A program made the translations under genes and the position numbers. From an uncultured Kangiella sp. (GTDB lineage: Bacteria; Pseudomonadota; Gammaproteobacteria; Enterobacterales; DSM-103792), in the NCBI GenBank assembly GCA_946480585.1, contig CAMLKQ010000039.1, positions 1 through 11,977 on the forward strand: a stretch of DNA of 11,977 bases, written 5' to 3'. The notes under the pieces are model-generated. The model was given only the letters and a program-made list of their open reading frames with translations. It searched no databases and was not told the DNA's origin. Positions within the stretch are counted from its first letter, which is position 1. The number at the start of each line of letters is the position of its first letter. This document shows positions 1-6,290 of the stretch, one piece after another.

Positions 1-44
1 TGGACCGCCGCCAGCAACGATCGCAACGGAGAGAGTTGTCATGA
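1..44 (+). CDS. possible 3' end of an upstream gene (partial)
   Basis: One frame is open from the window edge to a TGA at 42-44 and would end in DRRQQRSQRRELS. Its stop overlaps the cysB start codon in an ATGA arrangement, which is common between coupled genes. Only 13 codons are visible and no domain can be recognised, so this could be chance; the very basic, Gln/Arg-rich tail is not diagnostic. The other two frames are also open over this short distance. Confidence 0.2.
   Translation, partial: DRRQQRSQRRELS
28..33 (+). promoter_or_regulatory. ribosome binding site of cysB
   Basis: GGAGAG lies 7 nt before the ATG at 41, ideal Shine-Dalgarno spacing. It supports the start at 41, where the CysB-family N-terminus (MTLQQLRYL) also begins. 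Confidence 0.75.
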
Positions 45-1039
45 CCCTGCAACAGCTACGCTACTTAATCGCCATCGCCGATTCAGGCCTGAACATCACG
101 CTCGCCGCTGAGCGCGTGTACGCCACCCAGCCGGGCATCAGCAAGCAGCTGAAACAACTCGAAGACGAGCTCGGTCTGCGGATTTTTACCCGCAAGGGCA
201 AAAGCCTCGACAGCATCACGCCGGCCGGTCAAACCATCATTGAACGAGCCCGCGTCATCCTGCGCGAAGCCGCGAACATCAAGGCGCTTGCCGCCGATTC
301 GCGTGCCGACGCCAAAGGCGCCATCACCATCGCCACCACCCACACCCAGGCCCGCTTCGTGCTGCCCGAAACGCTTGCCCGTTTCCGCCAGCGCTATCCG
401 GACGTGTCGCTGCACATCGCCCAAGAGAGCGATGCCGATATCGTCGCCAAGGTGAAAAGCGGCGCGGTGGAATTCGGATTCAACTCCAGCACCGGTGCGG
501 CCTCGGAAGGCCTCATCAGTTTGCCGGCGTATCGCTGGCAGCGCGTGGTGCTGGTGCCCAAAGATCACCCGCTGACCCAGCTCAAGCGGGCGCTGCAAAT
601 TGCCGATTTGGCCAAGTATCCGCTGGTCAGCTACGACTCGTCGGTCAATGCCGATAGCTCGCTGAATCAAGCCTTCCGCGATCAAGGCCTGACGCCGAAG
701 TTTGCCATTACTGCCCGCGACGCTGACGTCATCAAGACCTATGTGCGCGCCGGCATGGGCGTTGGCATCCTCGCCGAAATGGCGGTGAACCGCGATGACC
801 TGAACGAACTCGTTGCGCTGCCGGCCCCGAGCGCGATCCCGTCTTGCGTGACCTGGGTGCTGCTGCGCCACAACACGCTGCTGCGCCGCTACGGTCGGCA
901 GTTGCTGGAGTGGTTGACGCCGCACATCGGCCAGCAGGAACTGGAAGCGATCATCGCCGGTCAAGCCAGTGTCTATCCGCTCATCGATCGGACGCCGCGC
1001 TGGTCGAACGGCAGCATCGACATCATCAAGGCGGCGTGA
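41..1039 (+). CDS. cysB: LysR-family transcriptional regulator CysB
   Basis: A 332-residue LysR-type regulator. In the family CysB controls sulfate uptake and cysteine biosynthesis, with N-acetylserine as inducer and sulfate/sulfide as anti-inducers, acting as a cytoplasmic tetramer. Residues 1-60 form the winged helix-turn-helix (LQQLRYL at 3-9, recognition region ATQPGISKQLKQLEDELG at 28-45, TPAGQ at 60-64). The effector domain starts near residue 93 and carries TTHTQAR at 99-105; T100, T102 and Q103 match by position the sulfate-contacting residues described for enterobacterial CysB. DADVIKTYVRAGMGVG (227-242) is another family signature. The region SYDSS (197-201) and the C-terminal half (GILAEMAVN, 242-250) look more like xanthomonad CysB than E. 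coli CysB. Length is close to the usual 324 residues. The downstream terminator indicates that transcription ends here. Cbl or a related paralog is the main alternative. Confidence 0.9.
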   Translation: MTLQQLRYLIAIADSGLNITLAAERVYATQPGISKQLKQLEDELGLRIFTRKGKSLDSITPAGQTIIERARVILREAANIKALAADSRADAKGAITIATTHTQARFVLPETLARFRQRYPDVSLHIAQESDADIVAKVKSGAVEFGFNSSTGAASEGLISLPAYRWQRVVLVPKDHPLTQLKRALQIADLAKYPLVSYDSSVNADSSLNQAFRDQGLTPKFAITARDADVIKTYVRAGMGVGILAEMAVNRDDLNELVALPAPSAIPSCVTWVLLRHNTLLRRYGRQLLEWLTPHIGQQELEAIIAGQASVYPLIDRTPRWSNGSIDIIKAA

Positions 1040-1080
1040 AAAAAGGCCGCGTGAACCGCGCCCGTCGATGCCATCCGGTC

Positions 1081-1115
1081 AGAACAAAACCCCGCGCTGC
1101 GGGGTTTTGTTTTTT
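1081..1115 (+). terminator. intrinsic terminator after cysB
   Basis: A perfect 12-bp stem, 1084-1095 paired with 1099-1110 around a 3-nt loop, with core ACCCCGC/GCGGGGT. The stem can extend outward by A-T and G-U pairs, and is followed by a run of T at 1110-1115. It lies 45 bp after the cysB stop. The A-rich left flank could give weak termination on the opposite strand, but no minus-strand gene converges here. Confidence 0.9.
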
Positions 1116-1120
1116 CGCGC

Positions 1121-1126
1121 TACACT
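1121..1126 (+). promoter_or_regulatory. candidate -10 element upstream of yjdF
   Basis: TACACT sits 5 bp after the terminator T-tract and 55 bp before the yjdF start. It matches TATAAT at four of six positions and resembles elements before other genes in this window. No good -35 is visible at 16-18 bp, where the terminator hairpin lies. Inference only. Confidence 0.35.
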
Positions 1127-1181
1127 CGCGGCACTGTGGTCTGCTCAAACACATGTGATGCAGCAGACAACTGGCTGACGG

Positions 1182-1823
1182 ATGACGCGAATGACAGCGA
1201 CGATTTCGGTTCTGACCGCGCGCAGCATGCTCTGGCTGGCGATTTTCTTCGCCGTGCTCGCGTGGTCGGCAATCAACCCCTACGACCGGCTGACCTGGTG
1301 GCTGGAAGTGGCGCCGGCGCTGATCGGTCTGGTGTTGATGGCGTGGACTTACCAACGCTTTCCGCTGACCACCTTGTTGTACGTCCTGATTCTGATCCAC
1401 AGCCTGATCCTGATGGTCGGCGGCCATTACACCTACGCCCGGGTGCCGGCCTTCGACTGGCTGCGCGATACCTTTGAGCTGAGCCGCAACCACTACGATC
1501 GCATCGGCCATCTTGCCCAAGGCTTCATTCCCGCGATGATCGCCCGTGAGCTGTTGCTGCGGCTGACGGGACTCAAACGTGGCGGCTGGTTGTTCTTTCT
1601 GGTGCTCTGCGTCTGTCTTGCCATCAGCGCGGTCTATGAACTGATCGAGTGGGGCGCCGCGATGGCACTCGGCGGCAGCGCCGAAGAATTTCTCGCCCTG
1701 CAAGGCGATGTCTGGGACACCCAGAAAGACATGGCACTCGCCGGCCTCGGCGCGCTCGCGGCACAACTGCTGTTGCCGCGTTGGCATGATCGGCAACTGC
1801 AGCAGTTGGGTATCACGCGATGA
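1182..1823 (+). CDS. yjdF: YjdF-family (DUF2238) inner-membrane protein
   Basis: A 213-residue polytopic membrane protein of the YjdF/DUF2238 family; its biochemical function is unknown. Hydrophobic segments lie at about 15-31, 43-56, 63-80, 113-126, 134-152 and 184-198. Conserved family blocks are visible: GGHYTYARVP (80-89), SRNHYDRIGHLAQGF (101-115), SAVYELIEW (149-157) and QGDVWDTQKDM (174-184). These His, Asp and Glu residues in or beside the membrane suggest a metal or small-ligand site (inference). The length is normal for the family. The start at 1182 has no strong Shine-Dalgarno; an in-frame ATG at 1191 is an alternative. The stop overlaps the start of the yoaK-like gene, so the two are probably made together. 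Confidence 0.85.
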   Translation: MTRMTATISVLTARSMLWLAIFFAVLAWSAINPYDRLTWWLEVAPALIGLVLMAWTYQRFPLTTLLYVLILIHSLILMVGGHYTYARVPAFDWLRDTFELSRNHYDRIGHLAQGFIPAMIARELLLRLTGLKRGGWLFFLVLCVCLAISAVYELIEWGAAMALGGSAEEFLALQGDVWDTQKDMALAGLGALAAQLLLPRWHDRQLQQLGITR

Positions 1824-2491
1824 CCGCACGGCTGCCAGCATGGGTTGAAACCGGTGGTGTCGCGCTGGCGTTTATTGCCGGCAGCGTCAACGCGGTCGGC
1901 TTTCTCGGTTTCCAGCATCAAGCCGTGTCGCACCTGACCGGCAGCTCGACCATCCTCGGCACCACGCTGGCACAAGGCGATTGGCTTGGCAGCTGGCATC
2001 TGCTGCTGATCCTGCTCTGCTTTGTTTTTGGCGCGGTGATCAGCGGTCTCATCATCCGCGATGCTCATCTGCGGCTCGGTCGCCGCTATGGTGCAGCGCT
2101 GCTGCTCGAAGCGGCGTTGCTGTTGACTGCCATGGCGCTGCTCAATCATGGCTCCGATACCGGCCACTATCTGGCGTCGGCAGCCTGCGGTTTGCAGAAC
2201 GCGATGGCGAGTACCTATAGCGGTGCGGTCATTCGCACGACTCATGTCTCCGGCATGTTCACCGATCTCGGCATTTATTTGGGTCAGGCGCTGCGTGGGC
2301 TCAGCGTCGATGCGCGTCGGGTCAAACTCTATCTGTTCCTTATCAGCGGCTTCATTGTCGGCGGCGCGGTCGGCACCGTCGCCTATCAGCATTATTCCTA
2401 CACAGCGCTGGCCTTGCCGGCGGCAGTGGCGACGCTGCTATCCGGTGTCTACTGGCTGTACCGTCACCGCAGCCAGCAAGCGCCACGCTGA
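1820..2491 (+). CDS. yoaK: YoaK-family (DUF1275) membrane protein
   Basis: A 223-residue integral membrane protein of the DUF1275/YoaK family, whose role is not established. Family signatures are AGSVNAVGFL (20-29, in the first membrane helix), HLTGSST (38-44), CGLQNA (123-128) and RTTHVSGMFTDLG (139-151). Membrane segments lie at about 11-30, 60-79, 90-109, 116-135, 170-190 and 195-213. Its ATG overlaps the yjdF stop by 4 bp (ATGA) and there is no clear Shine-Dalgarno, pointing to translational coupling. No terminator follows within the 87 bp before the next gene; only a 5-bp CAGCA/TGCTG hairpin without T-tract is present. The symbol is given by family resemblance, not proven orthology. Confidence 0.82.
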   Translation: MTARLPAWVETGGVALAFIAGSVNAVGFLGFQHQAVSHLTGSSTILGTTLAQGDWLGSWHLLLILLCFVFGAVISGLIIRDAHLRLGRRYGAALLLEAALLLTAMALLNHGSDTGHYLASAACGLQNAMASTYSGAVIRTTHVSGMFTDLGIYLGQALRGLSVDARRVKLYLFLISGFIVGGAVGTVAYQHYSYTALALPAAVATLLSGVYWLYRHRSQQAPR

Positions 2492-2578
2492 ATCCAGCAT
2501 TTCCTGCTGCCACAACTTGCATCACTGTCGCGCATGTCGCATCGTGGCGGCTTCACTGGTCAAACCCCATGGTGGAAC

Positions 2579-3463
2579 ATGACTCAAGTGGTTGCCATCA
2601 CTGGCGCCGGCTCCGGACTCGGCCGCGCCCTGGCGTTGCGTTATGCTGCGCGCGGTTATGCGGTCGCGATTGCCGGTCGCAATGTCGACAAGCTGCTGGA
2701 AACCAAGGCCCAGCTTGACGCGATCAAGGCCCGCGTCTTCAGCTGGCGTTGCGATGTTACCGATGACGACAGCGTGCGCAGCTTCGTCGAGGCGACGGTG
2801 CATGAGCTCGGTCGCATCGATGTCTTCATCAACAACGCGGGTTACGCCCATGCCGGTCATCTCGTCGACACACCAATCAGCGACTGGCAGGCCTTGTTCG
2901 ATACCAATCTGTTTGGCGCGGTGCGTTGTTGTCGCCATGTCATTCCGCAGATGCGCCAGCAAAAATCTGGTCACATCGTCAATGTCGCGTCGTTTGCCGG
3001 CATCGCCAATGCGCCGACCATGGCGGCGTACAACGCCAGCAAGGCGGCGCTGATCTCGCTGTCGGAAACGCTGCGCATGGAACTGCACGATGACAGCATC
3101 GGTGTCACCGTGGCCTGCCCGTCGTTTTTCGATACCGATCTGCATCTGAGCCTGCAAACACCGAATCCGGAAATGAAGCTAGTGGTCGAGAAACTGATCA
3201 AGCGCTCCGGCTTTACCGCCGAACAAATTGCCGATGACATTCTTCGTGCGGTCGGAAAAAAACAGTTTCTGGTGCTGAGCCAGCCGCAAAGCAAACGCTT
3301 GTATTGGCTCAAGCGCATCTCGCCGCGGCTGTATGTCCGCGCCATGCTGAACTACATCCGCCAACGGAATGCCAAGGCTGCGCAATACAAGGCGGCGCTT
3401 GAGCAAAAGACAGCAATCGAGCACAAGACGACGACCGAACAGAAGACCGGAGCAAACGGATGA
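2579..3463 (+). CDS. short-chain dehydrogenase/reductase (classical SDR)
   Basis: An NAD(P)-dependent oxidoreductase of 294 residues; substrate unknown. The Rossmann glycine motif TGAGSGLG is at 8-15, AGRN at 32-35 (the Arg suggests NADP preference), CDVTD at 58-62, NNAG at 85-88, and the catalytic tetrad is N110, S138, Y151, K155 (YNASK). The C-terminal 60 residues go beyond the core fold: a basic amphipathic stretch LYWLKRISPRLYVRAML (241-257), perhaps membrane-associating, then a hexapeptide-repeat tail. I chose the ATG at 2579 because the fold starts directly after it. An in-frame ATG at 2534 would add 15 residues without family resemblance or a Shine-Dalgarno, but the 2579 start has only a weak one too. 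The stop overlaps the next gene by 4 bp. A role in lipid or ketone reduction is plausible but unproven. Confidence 0.85.
   Translation: MTQVVAITGAGSGLGRALALRYAARGYAVAIAGRNVDKLLETKAQLDAIKARVFSWRCDVTDDDSVRSFVEATVHELGRIDVFINNAGYAHAGHLVDTPISDWQALFDTNLFGAVRCCRHVIPQMRQQKSGHIVNVASFAGIANAPTMAAYNASKAALISLSETLRMELHDDSIGVTVACPSFFDTDLHLSLQTPNPEMKLVVEKLIKRSGFTAEQIADDILRAVGKKQFLVLSQPQSKRLYWLKRISPRLYVRAMLNYIRQRNAKAAQYKAALEQKTAIEHKTTTEQKTGANG
3401..3454 (+). repeat. three tandem 18-bp units in the SDR 3' end
   Basis: Three in-frame 18-bp units encode EQKTAI, EHKTTT and EQKTGA. The GA[G/A]-CA[N]-AAG-AC[N] half of each unit is best conserved. The last unit contains GGAG at 3449-3452, the probable ribosome binding site of the next gene, 7 nt before its ATG at 3460. 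Such a short imperfect repeat may vary in copy number between strains. Confidence 0.65.
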
Positions 3464-4512
3464 ATACTTTCCTGATCTACGGTGCCAATGGTTACACCGG
3501 TGAGCTGATCGCGCGCGAAGCAAAAAGGCGCGGCTTGCAACCGATACTGGCCGGTCGCAACCGCGACAAGCTAAGCGCACTGGCCAGCGAACTGGGTTTG
3601 TCGTTTCGTTGTTTCGACTTACAGGATGTCGCCAGCATTGCCGGGCAATTACAAGGCGTGCAGACCGTGTTGCATTGCGCCGGGCCGTTTTCGGCCACTG
3701 CCGCGCCGATGATGCAGGCCTGTTTGCAGGCCAAGGTGAACTACCTCGATATCACCGGCGAGATCAGTGTCTTTGAATATGCCCAGACGCTCGATGCGCA
3801 GGCAAAACAGGCCGGCATCGTGATCTGCCCCGGTGTCGGTTTTGATGTGGTGCCGACTGACTGCGTCGCGGCCGCATTGAAAGCAGCGCTGCCGGATGCC
3901 ACGCAGCTGACGCTCGGTTTTGATTCGCGCTCGAGCTTCAGTCCCGGCACGGCGAAAACTTCGGTCGAAGGCCTGGCACAAGGCGGCAAGATCCGTGAGC
4001 ACGGTCAGATCAAGACGGTGCCGCTTGCCGCGAAAACCCGCCGCATCGATTTTGGCAACGGCGAAAAACTGGCGATGACGATACCGTGGGGCGATGTCTC
4101 GACTGCCTATCACAGCACCGGCATTCCGAACATCGAGGTCTATATTCCGGCATCGCCGGGTCTTGTCAGCAAACTCAAGCGCTTGAACTGGATCCGGCCG
4201 TTACTGGGTTGGAGCTTGGTACAAAACCTGCTGAAAAAACAAATCGAGAAGAAAGTGCGCGGCCCGAGCGAAAGCGCGCGTGGCAAGGCGCGCACCTTTG
4301 TTTGGGGCGAAGCGCGCAATGCGGCGGGCGTGATCAAATCCGCGCGTATCGACGTGCCGAATGGCTACACGCTGACTGTCGATGCGGCGCTTGCGGTTGT
4401 CGCCGGTTTGTCAGAGCGGCAGGGTGTAGGTGGCAGCTATACACCGTCGCGTTTGCTGGGTCCCGATTTGCTCAGTCGCCTGCCAAACGTGGGAAGCTTG
4501 CAGCTGCAGTGA
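3460..4512 (+). CDS. saccharopine dehydrogenase-like NAD(P) oxidoreductase (trans-acting enoyl reductase type)
   Basis: A 350-residue protein with an N-terminal Rossmann fold: GANGYTG at 8-14, AGRNRDKL at 31-38, CAGPF at 73-77, YLDITGE at 95-101 and CPGVGFDVVPTD at 123-134. These are signatures of the saccharopine dehydrogenase NADP-binding family, including bacterial proteins annotated as trans-acting enoyl reductases. Lysine metabolism is unlikely, since it lacks the usual saccharopine dehydrogenase length and context; a reductase acting on a lipid or polyketide-like substrate is a better guess, though only a guess. The start has a good Shine-Dalgarno (GGAG, 7 nt spacing) and overlaps the SDR stop by 4 bp, so the two oxidoreductases are probably made in fixed ratio. 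The ending GxxxTPSRLLGPDLL is normal for the family, so the gene looks intact. Confidence 0.82.
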   Translation: MNTFLIYGANGYTGELIAREAKRRGLQPILAGRNRDKLSALASELGLSFRCFDLQDVASIAGQLQGVQTVLHCAGPFSATAAPMMQACLQAKVNYLDITGEISVFEYAQTLDAQAKQAGIVICPGVGFDVVPTDCVAAALKAALPDATQLTLGFDSRSSFSPGTAKTSVEGLAQGGKIREHGQIKTVPLAAKTRRIDFGNGEKLAMTIPWGDVSTAYHSTGIPNIEVYIPASPGLVSKLKRLNWIRPLLGWSLVQNLLKKQIEKKVRGPSESARGKARTFVWGEARNAAGVIKSARIDVPNGYTLTVDAALAVVAGLSERQGVGGSYTPSRLLGPDLLSRLPNVGSLQLQ

Positions 4513-4808
4513 ACCTTGCAGGCGGCACATAGGTTCAACTTTGCTGATCAAGGGCGCGCATTCAGGCGGATTGTGCTCGTTTTCTGAGCGCTGATCGGTT
4601 AGGCTGCGCGCCCGGTAGATGGGGCCTCCCGCCAGCAGTTGCCCGTATCACACGTCACCGCACGGTTTGCTGAGCCAGATCGCCCGCGATTTCGCCCACG
4701 CCGTTCCTGCCTTGCCGCCGATGCCATCGGCTGTCCGCAGTACCCCGCTGGTGTGATGGTTTGCCCGTGTGCGCCATCATTTCCTTCTGCCAGCTTTGAG
4801 AAAAATCC
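4513..4808. other. non-coding leader region upstream of rhlE
   Basis: About 296 bp without a convincing gene. A 7-bp inverted repeat (TGAACCT 4510-4516 / AGGTTCA 4531-4537) sits at the end of the preceding gene but lacks a T-tract, so it is not a standard terminator. A -10-like TAGGCT occurs at 4600-4605, which would leave a leader of nearly 200 nt. The ATG at 4809 is preceded only by a weak purine stretch (GAGAAAAA). The one open frame crossing this region (4639-4917) runs into rhlE out of frame and has no recognisable protein features. Confidence 0.5.
4600..4605 (+). promoter_or_regulatory. candidate -10 element for rhlE
   Basis: TAGGCT in the context TCGGTTAGGCTGCGCGC closely resembles TCGGCTAGGCTGTCGCGC before the gene at 11907. 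The shared context in two unrelated upstream regions suggests a promoter element. No convincing -35 is present. Confidence 0.35.
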
Positions 4809-6209
4809 ATGGCTTTTACCACTCTCGGTTTGTCCGAGCCCTTGTTGCGCGCTGTTGCCGAGCAAGGTTACGAAACTCCGTCGCCCATTCAGGCCCAGGC
4901 TATTCCGGCCGTGCTGACCGGCCGCGACATTATGGCCGCGGCACAGACCGGCACTGGCAAAACCGCCGGTTTCACCTTGCCGTTGTTGCAGCGCTTGTTG
5001 CAGTCAGCGCAAGAGCAAGGCAAGAAAGTGTCGGCCAATCGCGTTCGCGCACTGGTGCTGACACCGACCCGCGAACTGGCGGCACAGGTGCAGGAAAGCG
5101 TTGCCACGTACGGCAAATTTCTAACACTGCGTTCGGCGGTCGTGTTCGGTGGCGTTGGCATCAACCCGCAGATGATGGCGCTGCGCAAAGGCGTCGATGT
5201 GCTGGTGGCGACACCGGGCCGTTTGCTCGATCTGTATCAGCAGAACGCCGTGCGTTTTAATGATCTGGAAATCCTGGTGCTCGACGAAGCCGACCGCATG
5301 CTCGACATGGGCTTCATCCACGACATCAAGAAAGTGCTGGCACTGCTGCCGAAGCAGCGGCAGAACTTGCTGTTCTCGGCGACGTTCTCGAATGATATCC
5401 GCAAGCTCGCTGAAGGCCTGCTCAACAACCCGCTGTCGATCGAAGTGGCGCCGCGCAACACCACGGCCGAGCGTATCGATCAGACCGTGTATGCGGTCGA
5501 TCGCGGCCGCAAAACCGAGCTGCTCAGCAAGCTCGTGCGCGACAACAACTGGGAGCAGGTGCTGGTGTTCACTCGCACCAAGCACGGTGCCAATCGGCTG
5601 GCGGAAAAACTCGGTCGCGATGGCATCACCGCCGCCGCGATTCACGGCAACAAAAGCCAAGGCGCCCGCACCAAGGCCCTGGCCGATTTCAAATCAAACG
5701 CGATTCGCGTGCTGGTCGCCACCGATATTGCCGCCCGTGGCCTCGATATCGAACAGTTGCCGCACGTGGTCAATTTCGAATTGCCGAATGTCGCCGAGGA
5801 TTATGTTCACCGCATCGGCCGTACCGGTCGGGCCGGTGCCAGTGGTGAAGCAGTCTCGCTGGTCGAGCGCGATGAAGAAAAATTGCTGAAAGCGATCGAA
5901 CGACTGACCAAGCAACAATTGCCGCGTCAGATCATGCCGGGCTTCAAGCCGGATCCGAATGCACCACGGGTGCCGGAAGAAGATGATCGGCCGCCACGGC
6001 CGCCGCGCCGTCCGCACGGTGCCGGCAAAGCCAAACCGGCAGCCAGCGCCGAAGGTGGCAAACCGCGCGAAGCCAGCCAACGCAGCGGCCATGCAGCGAA
6101 AACCAACAAGCCGCATCCGCAGCAAGGCAGTCAGCGGCGCAGTGGTGAGCCCAATTCCGGTCGTCATCGCGGACCGCGCCCGGCGAAGCCGGCCGGTGGC
6201 AGTCACTAA
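4809..6209 (+). CDS. rhlE: DEAD-box ATP-dependent RNA helicase RhlE
   Basis: A 466-residue DEAD-box helicase that unwinds short RNA duplexes using ATP in the cytoplasm; family members act in ribosome assembly and RNA decay. All motifs are present: Q motif GYETPSPIQ (20-28), I AQTGTGKT (45-52), Ia PTREL (86-90), Ib TPGR (135-138), II DEAD (159-162), III SAT (190-192), IV VFTRT (253-257), [11 protein letters not shown] (304-313), [12 protein letters not shown] (334-343). PGFKPDPN (377-384) after the core is common in RhlE. The tail from about 390 to 466 is disordered, rich in Pro, Arg, Lys and Gly, and probably binds RNA. RhlE fits best; SrmB, RhlB and DeaD have other tails, and DeaD is longer. 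A long leader precedes it, as in some cold-induced helicase genes, but the sequence does not prove cold control. Confidence 0.92.
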   Translation: MAFTTLGLSEPLLRAVAEQGYETPSPIQAQAIPAVLTGRDIMAAAQTGTGKTAGFTLPLLQRLLQSAQEQGKKVSANRVRALVLTPTRELAAQVQESVATYGKFLTLRSAVVFGGVGINPQMMALRKGVDVLVATPGRLLDLYQQNAVRFNDLEILVLDEADRMLDMGFIHDIKKVLALLPKQRQNLLFSATFSNDIRKLAEGLLNNPLSIEVAPRNTTAERIDQTVYAVDRGRKTELLSKLVRDNNWEQVLVFTRTKHGANRLAEKLGRDGITAAAIHGNKSQGARTKALADFKSNAIRVLVATDIAARGLDIEQLPHVVNFELPNVAEDYVHRIGRTGRAGASGEAVSLVERDEEKLLKAIERLTKQQLPRQIMPGFKPDPNAPRVPEEDDRPPRPPRRPHGAGKAKPAASAEGGKPREASQRSGHAAKTNKPHPQQGSQRRSGEPNSGRHRGPRPAKPAGGSH

Positions 6210-6222
6210 CCGGCAAAACCGC

Positions 6223-6228
6223 TACACT
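6223..6228 (+). promoter_or_regulatory. candidate -10 element for diguanylate cyclase 1
   Basis: TACACT lies 14 bp after the rhlE stop and 62 bp before the ATG at 6291. A poor -35 candidate (CAGTCA, 6200-6205) is at 17 bp spacing. An imperfect hairpin (GTGCTGG 6235-6241 / CCAGCGCAC 6249-6257) would fall in the leader; it has no T-tract. No terminator separates rhlE from this gene, so read-through is possible. Confidence 0.35.
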
Positions 6229-6290
6229 GAGCCGGTGCTGGTGCGGCGCCAGCGCACAGTCAACACGGGGCAGGTTGAGGACGCAAGCGC

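Noticed and set aside
83..964. 293-codon open frame antisense to cysB
   Set aside because: It mirrors a strong CysB coding sequence, has a composition typical of GC-rich shadow frames and no recognisable domain.
1026..2392. Long antisense open frames opposite yjdF and yoaK
   Set aside because: Rich in Gln, Arg and His, no membrane segments or motifs, fully opposite well-supported membrane protein genes.
4510..4537. Inverted repeat TGAACCT/AGGTTCA at the end of the saccharopine-type gene as a terminator
   Set aside because: Only 7 bp with a 14-nt loop and no T-tract.
4639..4917. 92-codon frame in the rhlE leader
   Set aside because: Pro/Arg/Cys-rich, no ribosome binding site, runs into rhlE out of frame; unlikely to be a regulatory leader peptide.
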